This document shows positions 17,612-27,041 of a DNA stretch of 62,773 bases, piece after piece. Each line of letters starts with the position of its first letter. Position 1 is the first letter of the stretch. A program made the position numbers and the translations under genes. Under the pieces are notes generated by a model. That model did not search any database, was not told the DNA's origin, and worked only from the letters and a program-made list of their open reading frames with translations. This stretch comes from Prevotella sp. MGM1 (GTDB lineage: Bacteria > Bacteroidota > Bacteroidia > Bacteroidales > Bacteroidaceae), in assembly GCF_002933775.1 (NCBI RefSeq), contig NZ_BEWV01000201.1:1-62773 (forward strand), given 5' to 3'.

Positions 17612-18484
17612 TTATATACGATCCAAAACTATTTTAATTAGATTGTCGATGCTGTTTTTATATGTAGAATTAGCTTCTTTGGCTCTTCTGTTGGCAATAA
17701 CCATGCAACATGTCATGGCTTTATGTCCCATTAGGCGGGCCAATCCGGCCAAGGCAGAACTTTCCATCTCAAAGTTTGTTATACGGTAACCGTTGTATTC
17801 GAAATTTTCTACTTTTTTATTCTGATTTGGATCTGCGAGTGGAATGCGTAATTCACGTCCTTGCGGACCAAAAAAACCTCCACATGCAATGGTTACACCT
17901 CGCACCATATCATCTGATGCAATTCGTTCTATCAGTTCCTTATCACCATCAATTACATAAGGTGCGCCAAGTTGTGGGTTCCAATTCATGTGTTTCTTGA
18001 AATGTTCCTCAAAATCAATGTCACAAACTTCATTTCTGCCTGCGTAGAAATTTAATAGTCCATCAAAGCCAATGCTTTTTTCAGTAGCAATGAAAGTACC
18101 TATAGGTGTGTCAGGTTGTAGGCCGCCACAGGTTCCGATACGAACAAGAGATAGTTCACGGTGTATATCTTTTTCTGTGCGTGTATTGAAGTTGATATTT
18201 GCTAAAGCATCAATTTCGTTAATCACAATATCAATATTATCACATCCAATACCAGTACTCTGTACTGTAATTCGTTTACCATTGTATATTCCGGTTATGG
18301 TACGAAACTCTCTGTTTTCAATTTCACATTCTTTTATTCCAAAATGTGAAGCTACCAATTCTACACGTCCGGGATCACCAACCAATATAATTTTGTCGGC
18401 AAGTTGCTCTGGTTTTAAATGTAAATGGAATATGCTTCCGTCATTGTTGATTATCAACTCTGATTCTTCAAAATATTTTTTCAT
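17612..18484 (-). CDS. Nucleoside phosphorylase (uridine phosphorylase-like)
   Basis: The 290-residue PNP/UDP-family protein has the phosphate-binding IILVGDPGRVELVA, the GTCGGLQPDTPIGTF segment and the nucleoside-binding FEMESSALAGLARLMG. It should cleave pyrimidine or purine ribonucleosides with phosphate for salvage. The long loop between residues 130 and 200 is common in Bacteroidetes members, so exact specificity is uncertain. Its start overlaps the stop of the PD40 gene by 4 bases. It is followed by the split acetyltransferase gene and mnmE, all on the minus strand. Confidence 0.85.
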   Translation of the reverse strand: MKKYFEESELIINNDGSIFHLHLKPEQLADKIILVGDPGRVELVASHFGIKECEIENREFRTITGIYNGKRITVQSTGIGCDNIDIVINEIDALANINFNTRTEKDIHRELSLVRIGTCGGLQPDTPIGTFIATEKSIGFDGLLNFYAGRNEVCDIDFEEHFKKHMNWNPQLGAPYVIDGDKELIERIASDDMVRGVTIACGGFFGPQGRELRIPLADPNQNKKVENFEYNGYRITNFEMESSALAGLARLMGHKAMTCCMVIANRRAKEANSTYKNSIDNLIKIVLDRI

Positions 18485-19644
18485 AATCTGTTCTGGTTTA
18501 AAAGGTTATTTTCTGAATTTCTAATTTCTTTTTCTATTTTACTGATAGTTATTTCAAGAACTTCATATTGTTGCTCGCTTTTTAATATTTCATTCTTTAA
18601 TACCTTTCTTTCCTGAGAATTTGCTGTTATATAATAGATGCGTGCCTTTTCGATTGTTTGGTCAAGTGCAGACAATTGTTCTTTCTTTGTTTTCAATAGT
18701 CTATATAAGGTTATATTATTCTTTGAACGAAAATCAGATATTTTATCATATAAAATATTGTCATTTATGACAAACGAGAAATGTTCTTTGTTTTGTTCCA
18801 TTTTTGGCTGAATAGTTGATAAACGATTTAATGCATTCTTTCTTTCTATGCCATCTTTCCAAGTTTTTGATATTTTAGAGATACGGGCAAATTCTTTTAT
18901 TTCCTCCATTGAATATTTATCTGTGGAATAAGTTTGTCGTGTCTCAGAAGGAATAAATATGTATATGCACACTTTTCCTTCCGTTTGGTTTCTGTCTGTT
19001 ACGAACCATCCGATGTTATTCAACTCATCTATTGCGAACATGTAATCGTTTGCTTCAGAATTAAATGGCATACCGATATTTTCCGGTTCAAGAAATCTAC
19101 CTTCATCTGCATCAAATCTTGTGGCAAAGATATCCAACCCACCTATGCTTTCTTCCCCTGTTGCGGCAAAATATAATGTGACTCCATCGGGCATCATAAA
19201 AGGGTAATTAAACTGTGACAATGCTTTGTCATTATATAAACCTTCTACAATGACAGGTTCTGTCCAGTTCCCATTAAGTTTGTCACTAGTGTATAGTTTT
19301 GCATTACCTTGTGCATCTTCAATTGGGAAATAGCATTTGTCTCCAATTTCATTTACGTATATAAAAGAATTGGACTGCAAATCTGAATGATTAAAGAAAT
19401 CATTATATTTGTATATATTTCCTGCCTCAGAACCGAGATTGTATTTACTAAGAAATTTATCTTTATCAACAACTATACTGTCGATAAAGATAATATCTTG
19501 TGTTGCGGTAATCATGCGTTCAATTGGGGAATCATTTTTTTGTTCCGCTTTTGACGCTGATTTAGAGCGCTTTGAGATGTTCTGTGCTGATAAATAAAAT
19601 GGTATTACACAGAGTATGGTGATTAAGATTAATAATTTCCTCAT
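18481..19644 (-). CDS. Secreted PD40 beta-propeller protein with a C-terminal coiled coil
   Basis: A signal peptide (LLILITILCVIPFYLSAQ) precedes WD40-like PD40 repeats, for example LYFAATGEESIGGLDIFAT near residue 155. The C-terminal 90 residues are charged, helical and likely coiled coil. PD40 proteins of Bacteroidetes sit in the periplasm or outer membrane, often with OmpA-type partners, but no OmpA domain is present here. The promoter -7 box TATCTTTG (complement of 19664-19671) lies 20 bases upstream, between the arms of ATCTTTG/CAAAGAT. It is the first gene of the operon that ends in mnmE. Function is unknown. Confidence 0.75.
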   Translation of the reverse strand: MRKLLILITILCVIPFYLSAQNISKRSKSASKAEQKNDSPIERMITATQDIIFIDSIVVDKDKFLSKYNLGSEAGNIYKYNDFFNHSDLQSNSFIYVNEIGDKCYFPIEDAQGNAKLYTSDKLNGNWTEPVIVEGLYNDKALSQFNYPFMMPDGVTLYFAATGEESIGGLDIFATRFDADEGRFLEPENIGMPFNSEANDYMFAIDELNNIGWFVTDRNQTEGKVCIYIFIPSETRQTYSTDKYSMEEIKEFARISKISKTWKDGIERKNALNRLSTIQPKMEQNKEHFSFVINDNILYDKISDFRSKNNITLYRLLKTKKEQLSALDQTIEKARIYYITANSQERKVLKNEILKSEQQYEVLEITISKIEKEIRNSENNLLNQNRL

Positions 19645-19718
19645 ATCTTTGTTTTTTATTAAACAAAGATACGTAAAAGTTCTTTATGTTATATATGGCA
19701 TTAACAATATTTAGAATG

Positions 19719-20450
19719 TTACTCAATTAATTTGTTGTCAATTTCCAGCGCATTCCAAATTGAATACCTTATTTCTGGATTTATTGCTTCAAATTCTTTG
19801 AATATATGTTTAGCGTTATTTCGTTCTGTTTCTGTTTCATAAGGGCATTTTTTTAGTTGTTTCTTATAGCCTGTTAGTTCTGCATATTTATGTATGTCAG
19901 ACTCACTGATTAAGCACATTGGCCGGATAATAGTCAGTGGCATTTTGGACATTTTTAATTTAATGGGCATAGTTGAAAAATGCCCATTAAATGATAAATT
20001 CATCAATGCTGTGTGTATTATATCATCCATGTGGTGTCCCAATGCAATTTTATTGCATCCGATATTTTGTGCCAGATTAAACAATTGTTTTCGTCTGTAC
20101 CATGAACATAAGAAGCAGGGAGATTTTTTGCACTCTGGTTTATATTCAAAACTTGTCGTAACCACATGCAATGGTACACCTAATTTTTTTGCAAAATAAT
20201 ATAAGTAAGCTGTATCGGATTCATAGTGTATGTTTTCCATTTTCACATGTACGGCTTCAACCGAAAACGTCGGTTTTTGTATTTTGGCTCTTTTGGCCAA
20301 TAATTCCATTAAGCACAAGGAATCTTTACCACCGGATAAACCTATCAGAATTTTATCTCCATCGTCAATGAGTTTGTATTGGTAAAGTGCCTTTTGAAAC
20401 TTTCTGATAATTTTATGTTCCAGTCTTTGAATTTCTGTATATTGTGGCAT
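19719..20450 (-). CDS. TtcA-family tRNA 2-thiolation protein
   Basis: The 243-residue PP-loop ATPase contains the signature LIGLSGGKDSLCLMEL. A CxxC pair (PCFLCSWYRRKQLF) near residues 110-130 is expected to hold the iron-sulfur cluster used by TtcA to thiolate C32 of tRNA. LGHHMDDIIHTALMN is the conserved substrate-side motif. It is shorter than E. coli TtcA (311 residues), as is usual in Bacteroidetes. It is the last gene of a leftward run serS, nfn-like, DUF486 and ttcA with gaps of 12 bases or less between the last three. Confidence 0.85.
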   Translation of the reverse strand: MPQYTEIQRLEHKIIRKFQKALYQYKLIDDGDKILIGLSGGKDSLCLMELLAKRAKIQKPTFSVEAVHVKMENIHYESDTAYLYYFAKKLGVPLHVVTTSFEYKPECKKSPCFLCSWYRRKQLFNLAQNIGCNKIALGHHMDDIIHTALMNLSFNGHFSTMPIKLKMSKMPLTIIRPMCLISESDIHKYAELTGYKKQLKKCPYETETERNNAKHIFKEFEAINPEIRYSIWNALEIDNKLIE

Positions 20451-20462
20451 GTAGAATGATTG

Positions 20463-20831
20463 TTATTTCATGAACACAAGATATACCGCACATATGATAA
20501 AGAAAAAGGCTAATATATGATTCCAATGAAGTGTTTGGCCTTGAAACATAATATTTGCTATAACAGCAAAGACACCTAAACTTATACATTCTTGTATAAC
20601 TTTGAGTTGGACAAGTGTATATGGGCCGCCGTTATCTTGAAATCCGATGCGGTTTGCTGGAACTTGACAACAATATTCAAAAAAAGCTATTATCCAAGAG
20701 AAAACAATTATTCCCAGTAGAGGCCAGTTGTTTGTTGTTCCTGTTTGTTGCAGTTTCAAATGCCCATACCATGCAAGTGTCATGAAGACATTGCTTAGTA
20801 TGAGTAATATGATAGTATATAATCCGTTCAC
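20463..20831 (-). CDS. DUF486 (DMT-like) small membrane protein
   Basis: The 122-residue protein has four predicted membrane helices and the family features MTLAWYGHLK and IIVFSWIIAFFEYC, ending FFIICAVYLVFMK. DUF486 proteins resemble half-size drug/metabolite transporters. Substrate and direction are unknown. It lies 4 bases after the Nfn-like gene and 12 bases before ttcA, so it is part of that operon. Confidence 0.8.
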   Translation of the reverse strand: MNGLYTIILLILSNVFMTLAWYGHLKLQQTGTTNNWPLLGIIVFSWIIAFFEYCCQVPANRIGFQDNGGPYTLVQLKVIQECISLGVFAVIANIMFQGQTLHWNHILAFFFIICAVYLVFMK

Positions 20832-20835
20832 TTGG

Positions 20836-23121
20836 TTATTGGTTGTTCTCTTTTAACTGTTTATCCATATTTTCAGCGGCTTTTCTACCATCTCCCATAG
20901 CCAAGATGACAGTTGCCCCACCTCTTACAATATCACCACCGGCGTATAAGCCTTTGCGTGAACTTTGCATGTGTTCATCCACCACAATGGTATTTTTATA
21001 TCCGAGTTCCAGACCTTCTACAGATTGTGGAACGAGTGGGTTGGGGGAAACTCCAATGGCAACGATGACCTGATCAACATCTATTGTCTTTGTCTTTCCG
21101 GTCGGTTCGGGACGGCGCCTGCCACTTGCGTCAGGTTCTCCCAGTCGCATAATTTCTAATATAGCTTGTTTTACAGCACCGCTTTCATCTGCAATGTACT
21201 TTGTGGGGTTATGTAATGTCAGGAATTGTATTCCTTCTTCTTTCGCATGCTTGATTTCTTCCAAGCGTGCCGGCATTTCATCTTCCGAACGGCGGTAAAC
21301 AATCATAACATTTGCTCCAAGGCGCTTTGCGGTGCGGCAAGAATCCATTGCAGTATTTCCACCACCAACAACCATTACGTTTTTACCTAAGTTTATAGGA
21401 GTATCTGTCGTTGGGTCAGCTGCGTTCATCAAGTTTACTCGTGTAAGATATTCATTTGATGACATTATATTAATCAGGTTCTCGCCAGGAATGCCCATGA
21501 AATTAGGCAGGCCGGCACCAGAGCCTATGAAAATACCTTTAAAGCCATCACTTTCAAGTTCGCTTATTGATATTGTTTTGCCTATAATACAATCGGTATG
21601 GAAGTTTACTCCCATTTTCCTAAGATTGTCTATTTCAACATCAACTATGTGATTTGGCAGCCGGAATTCGGGGATACCATATTTTAACACGCCGCCGATT
21701 TCGTGTAATGCTTCAAATACATGCACTTCATATCCCTTTTTCGCCATTTCTCCAGAGAAACTCAGTCCTGCTGGCCCGGAACCGACAACAGCAATCTTGA
21801 TACCGTTTGCCGGAGCAGTATCAGGTAGCGATATTTTGCCACTGTCATGTTCATAATCGGCAGCAAATCGTTCCAGATAGCCAATAGCCACAGCCGACTC
21901 ATTCATTTTAAGATGTATACATTTACTTTCGCATTGTTTCTCTTGCGGACATACTCGTCCACAAACGGCGGGTAGGGTAGAGGTGTTTTTTAGAACTTTT
22001 GCGGCAGCATGAAAATTTCCACGTTCGATGTTTTTTATGAATGACGGGATATTTATCTTTACCGGACATCCTTCTACGCATGTCGGTTTGGCGCAGTCAA
22101 GACATCTTTGGGCTTCAACAATAGCCATGTCGGCCGTTAAACCAGTATTGACTTCCTCCCAAAGTGTAGTCGAACGATATTCAGGTTCAAGTTCAGGCAT
22201 TACAACCCGCTTAATGGCTGTACGTTCTTTTGGTTTCATTGCACTTCGTAAGTCTTTTCTCCACTGTGCGTTACGATCTGTCAACAGTTCACTGCATGTG
22301 ACATGCTCATCGAAGTGTTCCAATTCTTCCTGTTCTGCACGTTTAAATGTTCCCATACGTTTGAACATTTCGTCCCAATCGACCAAGGCTCCGTCAAATT
22401 CCGGTCCGTCGATGCATACGAATTTAGTTTTTCCGCCAATTGTAAGTCTGCATGCGCCACACATTCCAGTGCCATCTACCATGATGGTATTTAGTGACAC
22501 ATCTGTTGGAATGTTGTACTTTTGTGTTAACAAACAGCAAAACTTCATCATTATGGGAGGACCTATTGCAAACACCTTATCTATGTGTTCTTGGTTGATG
22601 AGGCGCTCAATACCGACAGTAACGACACCTTTTGCTCCATACGAACCGTCATCGGTCATTATTATAACCTCATCACTGCTATTACGAACTTCTTTTTCTA
22701 AGATAATCAAATCTTTATTGCGTCCGGCAAGGACAGACAGAACACGATTGCCAGCGGCTTTGAGTGCTCTTATGATGGGTAACATAGGTGCTACTCCGAC
22801 ACCACCACCAGCACAAATGACAGTTCCGAATTTTTCTATGTGTGTAGGATTTCCCAATGGGCCTACAACATCGGCGATATAGTCTCCCTCGTTTAGGTTG
22901 CAGAGTTTTATCGATGATAGCCCCACTTGCTGAACGACCAGTGTAATGGAACCTTTGGCTATGTCGGCATCTGCTATTGTCAATGGCATTCTTTCTCCAT
23001 TTTTATCAACACGTACAATAACGAAATTGCCGGCTTTTCTACTTTTGGCAATGAGTGGTGCTTCTATTTCAAAAAGGAATACTTTTTCGGAAAATTGCTC
23101 CTTACGAATAATTCTGTTCAT
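20836..23121 (-). CDS. Fused NfnAB-like ferredoxin:NADP oxidoreductase (DHODB-type plus GltD-type)
   Basis: The N-terminal 280 residues resemble the NfnA/PyrK subunit: FAD and NAD domains, CAGGGVGVAPMLPI, and a cluster motif GTGMCGACRLTIGG with FVCIDGPEFDG. The rest resembles NfnB/GltD: clusters in CLDCAKPTCVEGCPV and CGRVCPQEKQC, then two dinucleotide folds (VVGSGPAGLSF, VVGGGNTAMD). Such proteins exchange electrons between NADH, NADPH and ferredoxin, possibly by flavin bifurcation. The fusion of both subunits is common in Bacteroidetes. The start at 23121 (MNRIIRKEQF) matches the family; the frame is open for 22 more codons upstream. Confidence 0.88.
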   Translation of the reverse strand: MNRIIRKEQFSEKVFLFEIEAPLIAKSRKAGNFVIVRVDKNGERMPLTIADADIAKGSITLVVQQVGLSSIKLCNLNEGDYIADVVGPLGNPTHIEKFGTVICAGGGVGVAPMLPIIRALKAAGNRVLSVLAGRNKDLIILEKEVRNSSDEVIIMTDDGSYGAKGVVTVGIERLINQEHIDKVFAIGPPIMMKFCCLLTQKYNIPTDVSLNTIMVDGTGMCGACRLTIGGKTKFVCIDGPEFDGALVDWDEMFKRMGTFKRAEQEELEHFDEHVTCSELLTDRNAQWRKDLRSAMKPKERTAIKRVVMPELEPEYRSTTLWEEVNTGLTADMAIVEAQRCLDCAKPTCVEGCPVKINIPSFIKNIERGNFHAAAKVLKNTSTLPAVCGRVCPQEKQCESKCIHLKMNESAVAIGYLERFAADYEHDSGKISLPDTAPANGIKIAVVGSGPAGLSFSGEMAKKGYEVHVFEALHEIGGVLKYGIPEFRLPNHIVDVEIDNLRKMGVNFHTDCIIGKTISISELESDGFKGIFIGSGAGLPNFMGIPGENLINIMSSNEYLTRVNLMNAADPTTDTPINLGKNVMVVGGGNTAMDSCRTAKRLGANVMIVYRRSEDEMPARLEEIKHAKEEGIQFLTLHNPTKYIADESGAVKQAILEIMRLGEPDASGRRRPEPTGKTKTIDVDQVIVAIGVSPNPLVPQSVEGLELGYKNTIVVDEHMQSSRKGLYAGGDIVRGGATVILAMGDGRKAAENMDKQLKENNQ

Positions 23122-23195
23122 GTTCTTACCTGATAAAAATAAATGAATATTAGGAACAAAACCATGATATATGTTCCTAATTTTCATCTGTTATA

Positions 23196-24485
23196 TTAAA
23201 AGTTTTTATCGTCCAGCATTTCGAAGCCGCAATAAGGTACCAAACATTTCGGAACTCTTATGCCGTCCGGTGTTTGGTTGTTTTCAATTATTGTAGCCAC
23301 GATACGCGGTAGTGCCAGTGCCGAGCCGTTCAATGTATGGCACAATTCGATTTTTTTATCTTCAGTCTTGCGATAGCGGCATTTAAGACGATTGGCCTGA
23401 TAGCTTTCAAAGTTTGAAACAGAAGATACCTCGAGCCAACGTTCTTGTGCGGCACTCCATACTTCAAAATCATAGCAGATGGCAGAGGTGAAACTCATGT
23501 CTCCACCACACAATCGTAATATTCTATAAGGAAGTTCCAACTTTTTGATAAGACTTTCCACATGTGTCAGCATTTCTCTCAAACTTTCATAAGAATGCTC
23601 TGGAGTATCTATACGTACAATCTCCACCTTGTCGAATTGATGCAAGCGATTGAGACCTCGCACGTCTTTTCCGTAAGACCCGGCCTCCCTTCGGAAACAA
23701 GCTGAATATGCCGTGCGCTTTATTGGGAGATCTTTCTCGTCAAGAATTACATCCCGGAAAATATTAGTGACGGGAACTTCCGCTGTCGGTATAAGGTATA
23801 GGTTGTCAAGGTTGCAATGATACATTTGGCCCTCTTTGTCTGGAAGTTGGCCGGTTCCGTATCCAGAGGCTTCGTTTACTACGTATGGCGGCTGGATTTC
23901 CAAGTATCCGCTTTTGCGTGCCTCATCAAGGAAAAAAGCTTCAAGTGCCCGTTGTAAACGAGCCATTTTGCCTATATATATAGGGAAACCGGCTCCTGTT
24001 ATTTTTACTCCCATGTCAAAGTCAATGAGATTGTATTTCTTACACAAATCCCAATGGCACATGGCATCAGTTGATAGGCAAGGTTTTTGGCCACCTTCTG
24101 TTACAATAACATTGTCTGCAGCGTCCTTACCTTCTGGTACGTCTTTATTCGGAATGTTTGGAATGGTACAAAGCAGGTTAGTGAGTTCTTGTTCAGCAGC
24201 GGCCATTTCATCTTGCATTACTTTGTCAGTATGTTTCAATGTGGCAACTTTTGCTTTAACGCTTTCTGCCTCGTCTTTCTTGCCTTGTTTCATTAGCGAG
24301 CCAATCTCGGCAGATAAGAGTTTTATTTCCTGTTTGGCTTTGTCTGCTTTTTGTTGTGCCTCACGACGGCGTTTGTCTATGGCAAGCACATTAGCTACGG
24401 TTTCTTTAGCATTTTTAAAATGCTTCTTTTCCAAACCACAAATGACACGTTCAGTTTCCTCACTGATGAGTTTGAGTGTAAGCAT
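23196..24485 (-). CDS. serS: Serine--tRNA ligase
   Basis: The 429-residue class II synthetase starts with the long antiparallel coiled-coil arm that contacts the tRNA variable loop. Motif 2 (RTAYSACFRREAGSYGKDVRG) and motif 3 (LNGSALALPRIVATIIENNQ) follow, read here in parts, with TAEVPV as the serine pocket. It charges tRNA-Ser. The minus-strand -7 box TAACTTTG (complement of 24526-24533) lies 40 bases upstream. It heads the operon that continues into the Nfn-like gene 74 bases later. Confidence 0.97.
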   Translation of the reverse strand: MLTLKLISEETERVICGLEKKHFKNAKETVANVLAIDKRRREAQQKADKAKQEIKLLSAEIGSLMKQGKKDEAESVKAKVATLKHTDKVMQDEMAAAEQELTNLLCTIPNIPNKDVPEGKDAADNVIVTEGGQKPCLSTDAMCHWDLCKKYNLIDFDMGVKITGAGFPIYIGKMARLQRALEAFFLDEARKSGYLEIQPPYVVNEASGYGTGQLPDKEGQMYHCNLDNLYLIPTAEVPVTNIFRDVILDEKDLPIKRTAYSACFRREAGSYGKDVRGLNRLHQFDKVEIVRIDTPEHSYESLREMLTHVESLIKKLELPYRILRLCGGDMSFTSAICYDFEVWSAAQERWLEVSSVSNFESYQANRLKCRYRKTEDKKIELCHTLNGSALALPRIVATIIENNQTPDGIRVPKCLVPYCGFEMLDDKNF

Positions 24486-24622
24486 AAATATTTTGTTTTA
24501 AAAACTTAATCAATATTATTTTCTGCAAAGTTAATATAATTCGGTGGAATAAACGAAATGTAGCATAAAAAACAATTTAATATTATTTTCGATTTTCTGA
24601 TATTTAAGCCTATAAAAAGGCA

Positions 24623-24656
24623 GAAATCCCAAATCTCCTTGGAGAAGTGGGATTTC
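24623..24656 (-). terminator. Terminator after rpmA
   Basis: GAAATCCCA (24623-24631) pairs with TGGGATTTC (24648-24656), with TCTCC/GGAGA stacked inside. The minus-strand reading runs into a U-rich CTTTTTAT. It lies 36 bases past the rpmA stop codon. Confidence 0.75.
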
Positions 24657-24691
24657 CGTTGTTTGTTTGGAATAAATTATTTTAAATTTTG

Positions 24692-24955
24692 TTAGGCTTC
24701 TGCTCCCGGAATTACGGAAACAACGCTCTTGTTGTTGCGGCCTTTTTTGAAATTGACAACTCCGTCGACCAAAGCATAGAGTGTATCATCCTTACCGATA
24801 CCAACATTGTTGCCAGGATTATGTTTTGTGCCACGCTGACGAACAATGATGTTGCCTGCTATTACTTTTTGGCCACCCCAAATCTTAACGCCTAATCTCT
24901 GTGAAGCTGATTCGCGGCCGTTCTTAGAACTACCAACACCTTTTTTATGTGCCAT
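24692..24955 (-). CDS. rpmA: 50S ribosomal protein L27
   Basis: The 87-residue protein has the L27 start [16 protein letters not shown] followed by [12 protein letters not shown] and the [16 protein letters not shown] core. L27 lines the peptidyl-transferase centre with its N-terminus. No cleavable N-terminal extension is present. It follows rplU by 21 bases in the usual rplU-rpmA operon and is closed by the hairpin at 24623-24656. Confidence 0.98.
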   Translation of the reverse strand: MAHKKGVGSSKNGRESASQRLGVKIWGGQKVIAGNIIVRQRGTKHNPGNNVGIGKDDTLYALVDGVVNFKKGRNNKSVVSVIPGAEA

Positions 24956-24976
24956 TTCTTACTTCCTCCTAAAATT

Positions 24977-25294
24977 TTAAGCGATTACTTGTTTTATTAC
25001 AATCTCTGTGAATTGTGCGCGATGACCGTTCTTCTTTCGATAGTCTTTTCTGCGCTTCATCTTGAAAACGATGACTTTATCACCTTTTACAAGAGGGTTT
25101 ACAACTTCACATACAACCTTGGCTCCTTCTACTGTAGGAGCACCGACCTCTACACTGCCATCTTTGTCAATAAGCAGTACTTTCTCAAACTCAACAGCCT
25201 GACCTTCTTTTGCATCTCTGATGTGATGAACAAAAAGTTTTTTGCCTTGTTCGGCTTTAAACTGTTGACCGTTAATCTCTACAATTGCGTACAT
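24977..25294 (-). CDS. rplU: 50S ribosomal protein L21
   Basis: The 105-residue protein starts [19 protein letters not shown] and has the [18 protein letters not shown]-terminal signature that binds 23S rRNA. The likely promoter -7 box TAACTTTG is the complement of 25379-25386, giving a leader of about 80 bases. That leader contains a short inverted repeat near 25300-25325, whose role, if any, is not clear. The gene lies downstream, on the same strand, of the short RNA gene at 25466-25555. Confidence 0.97.
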   Translation of the reverse strand: MYAIVEINGQQFKAEQGKKLFVHHIRDAKEGQAVEFEKVLLIDKDGSVEVGAPTVEGAKVVCEVVNPLVKGDKVIVFKMKRRKDYRKKNGHRAQFTEIVIKQVIA

Positions 25295-25465
25295 TATTTA
25301 TTAATAAACGGTTTTTCCGTAAGGCGGATGAACATCGTGTTCTCGCTTGTTTAAGCCTCCACGGACTAAATCGGCCGCAAAGTTACTGATTTTTGATGAA
25401 TTAGTAGGAATTTTATGGGAAGAAATCCTTTTGGGTTAACAATTATTAATCTTTAAAAAGGTGGG

Positions 25466-25555
25466 TATAAAATAAAGCGATGGCTTTCACAGGCAACCGC
25501 TTTATATCTTCAATAGGTATTAGTTTGTAAGGTAAAAAGATTGTTTTCAGGATAA
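25466..25555 (-). ncRNA. Short RNA gene, copy A of a two-copy family
   Basis: The minus strand has a promoter: TTTG (complement of 25590-25593), 21 bases, TATCTTTG (complement of 25561-25568). A transcript of about 90 bases then runs to a terminator with ATAAAGCG paired to CGCTTTAT (25498-25505 with 25472-25479) and a UUUAU tail. No ATG-started frame is present. The 5' half is homologous to the RNA at 38040-38126: GTTATCCTGAA, one mismatch, ACAATCTTTTTACCTTA, then CTAATACCTATTGA. Both terminator loops read CTGTGAA although the stems differ. This points to a structured RNA of unknown role, probably trans-acting. Confidence 0.72.
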
Positions 25556-25593
25556 CACTGCAAAGATAATGTATTTTTATTTGATTTCGCAAA

Positions 25594-26510
25594 CTTTTTC
25601 TGAATAATTTTGATAAAATTTATTGTGTGGGCACACAATGAAAGGTATTTGATAAGTATGTGGTATTATTTATCTTAAAAAGCAGGCTTTATGCATTTCA
25701 TGTGTAGTAATCCGAATCTGATATTTATGAAGAATAGATTTTAACTTACTTGTTATTGTAAATAAAATTATCTTTATCTTATAATTCAATGACGATATTA
25801 TCACATATAACATAATAAGATGTATCAAAAAGATAAATAAGCATGAAAATGATATATTAATGTGGCTGAATTGAATTTGTTTTTGGGGATATGTGTTATT
25901 TCGTTTTTGCAATCCTGTTGTATCGCATTGCTTATCGGTTGATTTCTGTTTTTTTTCTTGTTATATGGCCAAAGACTCTATATATTATGTATATAGAAAA
26001 CCTATCTATAGTTAAATTATATATGCCGGATGTTATCCTATGTAGCAAATGTAAATTTGCATGGTGTGTCTTAAGTTAATTATGTCTGAGGTTGGGCCTA
26101 TTTGTGCTTGGACATGTAAATTGTTGTTGTAAACATATGTGTATCTTGATTTGTTATTATTCTTTTTGAGGTGACTGACAATATGTGCTTCTTTCTTTAG
26201 ATGGATTATATTTGTAAAAATATATCAAGATTATTTGTTGTCTTGATATATTTAATTGGTGTGCAAAGTTAATAGCAGGCGGTAAAAACAAAACATTCTT
26301 GTGCTACATTTGGCGATACTTCTGTTTATGGAAAAGTGTTGGTTTGATATGTGCATTTTGTTGTTGGCGAGTAGGATTTATTTTTATAATTCATGCATTT
26401 TGGCTACTGTTTTAACAATTATGTCGTTGTATTTTTATTTTTAATATTTTTGTTATGATTATTTTAGAAATAATACAGGAAAAACAACGACAAAACAAAT
26501 AAAAATATCG
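25594..26510. other. AT-rich intergenic region without a recognisable gene
   Basis: This stretch between the short RNA gene and the AraC-type gene has no reading frame with coding character on either strand. Its one clear structure is a 13-bp perfect hairpin, AAATATATCAAGA (26218-26230) with TCTTGATATATTT (26241-26253), with no flanking gene that obviously uses it. A -7 box TATATTTG is at 26511-26518, 31 bases before the next gene. Confidence 0.5.
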
Positions 26511-26549
26511 TATATTTGCAACGAAAACAAATTATAAACTCAATAGGTT

Positions 26550-27029
26550 ATGGCAAAGTATAATATTACAGAAAGAAAAGAAAAGGAGGCTATATACAGA
26601 AGTATGATTAGTCCTCAGTTGATGGACGAGATGAAGGAAAAGATCTTGAACATCATAGTAATGCAGAAGAGGTATAAAGATAAGAATTACTCAGCAAAAA
26701 AACTTGCGGAGGATTTGAAAACCAATACACGTTATATCTCGGCTGTGGTGAATGTAAGGTTTCACATGAATTACACTTCTTTTGTCAATAAATTCCGGAT
26801 AGAAGAGGCAATGGCGATACTCGTTGACAAGAGGTATATGAATCTTAACATGGAGGAAGTCAGCGATATGGTTGGTTTCTCAAACCGCCAGTCTTTTTAT
26901 GCATCTTTTTATAAATTGATGAAAATGACTCCAAGAGAGTATCGTTTGTTGCATAGTGCAGATGCTGTTACGCCGAAAAGAAGCAAAAAAACTGGAGGAA
27001 AGCAAGAAGTAAAAGATGCGGAAGAATAA
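26550..27029 (+). CDS. Stand-alone AraC-type HTH transcriptional regulator
   Basis: The 159-residue protein is essentially one AraC DNA-binding domain (residues 35-135): the first HTH around YSAKKLAEDLKTNTRYISAVV and the second around MEEVSDMVGFSNRQSFYASF, followed by the family ending MTPREYR. A lysine-rich tail completes it. No ligand-binding or receiver domain is attached, so a partner or constitutive DNA binding is likely. The -7 box TATATTTG (26511-26518) is upstream. The peptidase gene follows after 12 bases, making cotranscription likely. Confidence 0.85.
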   Translation: MAKYNITERKEKEAIYRSMISPQLMDEMKEKILNIIVMQKRYKDKNYSAKKLAEDLKTNTRYISAVVNVRFHMNYTSFVNKFRIEEAMAILVDKRYMNLNMEEVSDMVGFSNRQSFYASFYKLMKMTPREYRLLHSADAVTPKRSKKTGGKQEVKDAEE

Positions 27030-27041
27030 GTAAATGGAAAA

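Noticed and set aside
25891..26079. Hydrophobic 62-residue frame in the rplU-AraC intergenic region
   Set aside because: It is in very AT-rich DNA where Phe, Ile and Tyr codons arise by chance, and it lacks a promoter and similarity.
26218..26253. Perfect 13-bp hairpin as the end of a third short RNA
   Set aside because: The nearest -7 box (TATATTTG near 26207) would start transcription inside the stem, and no sequence similar to the two short RNAs lies upstream.
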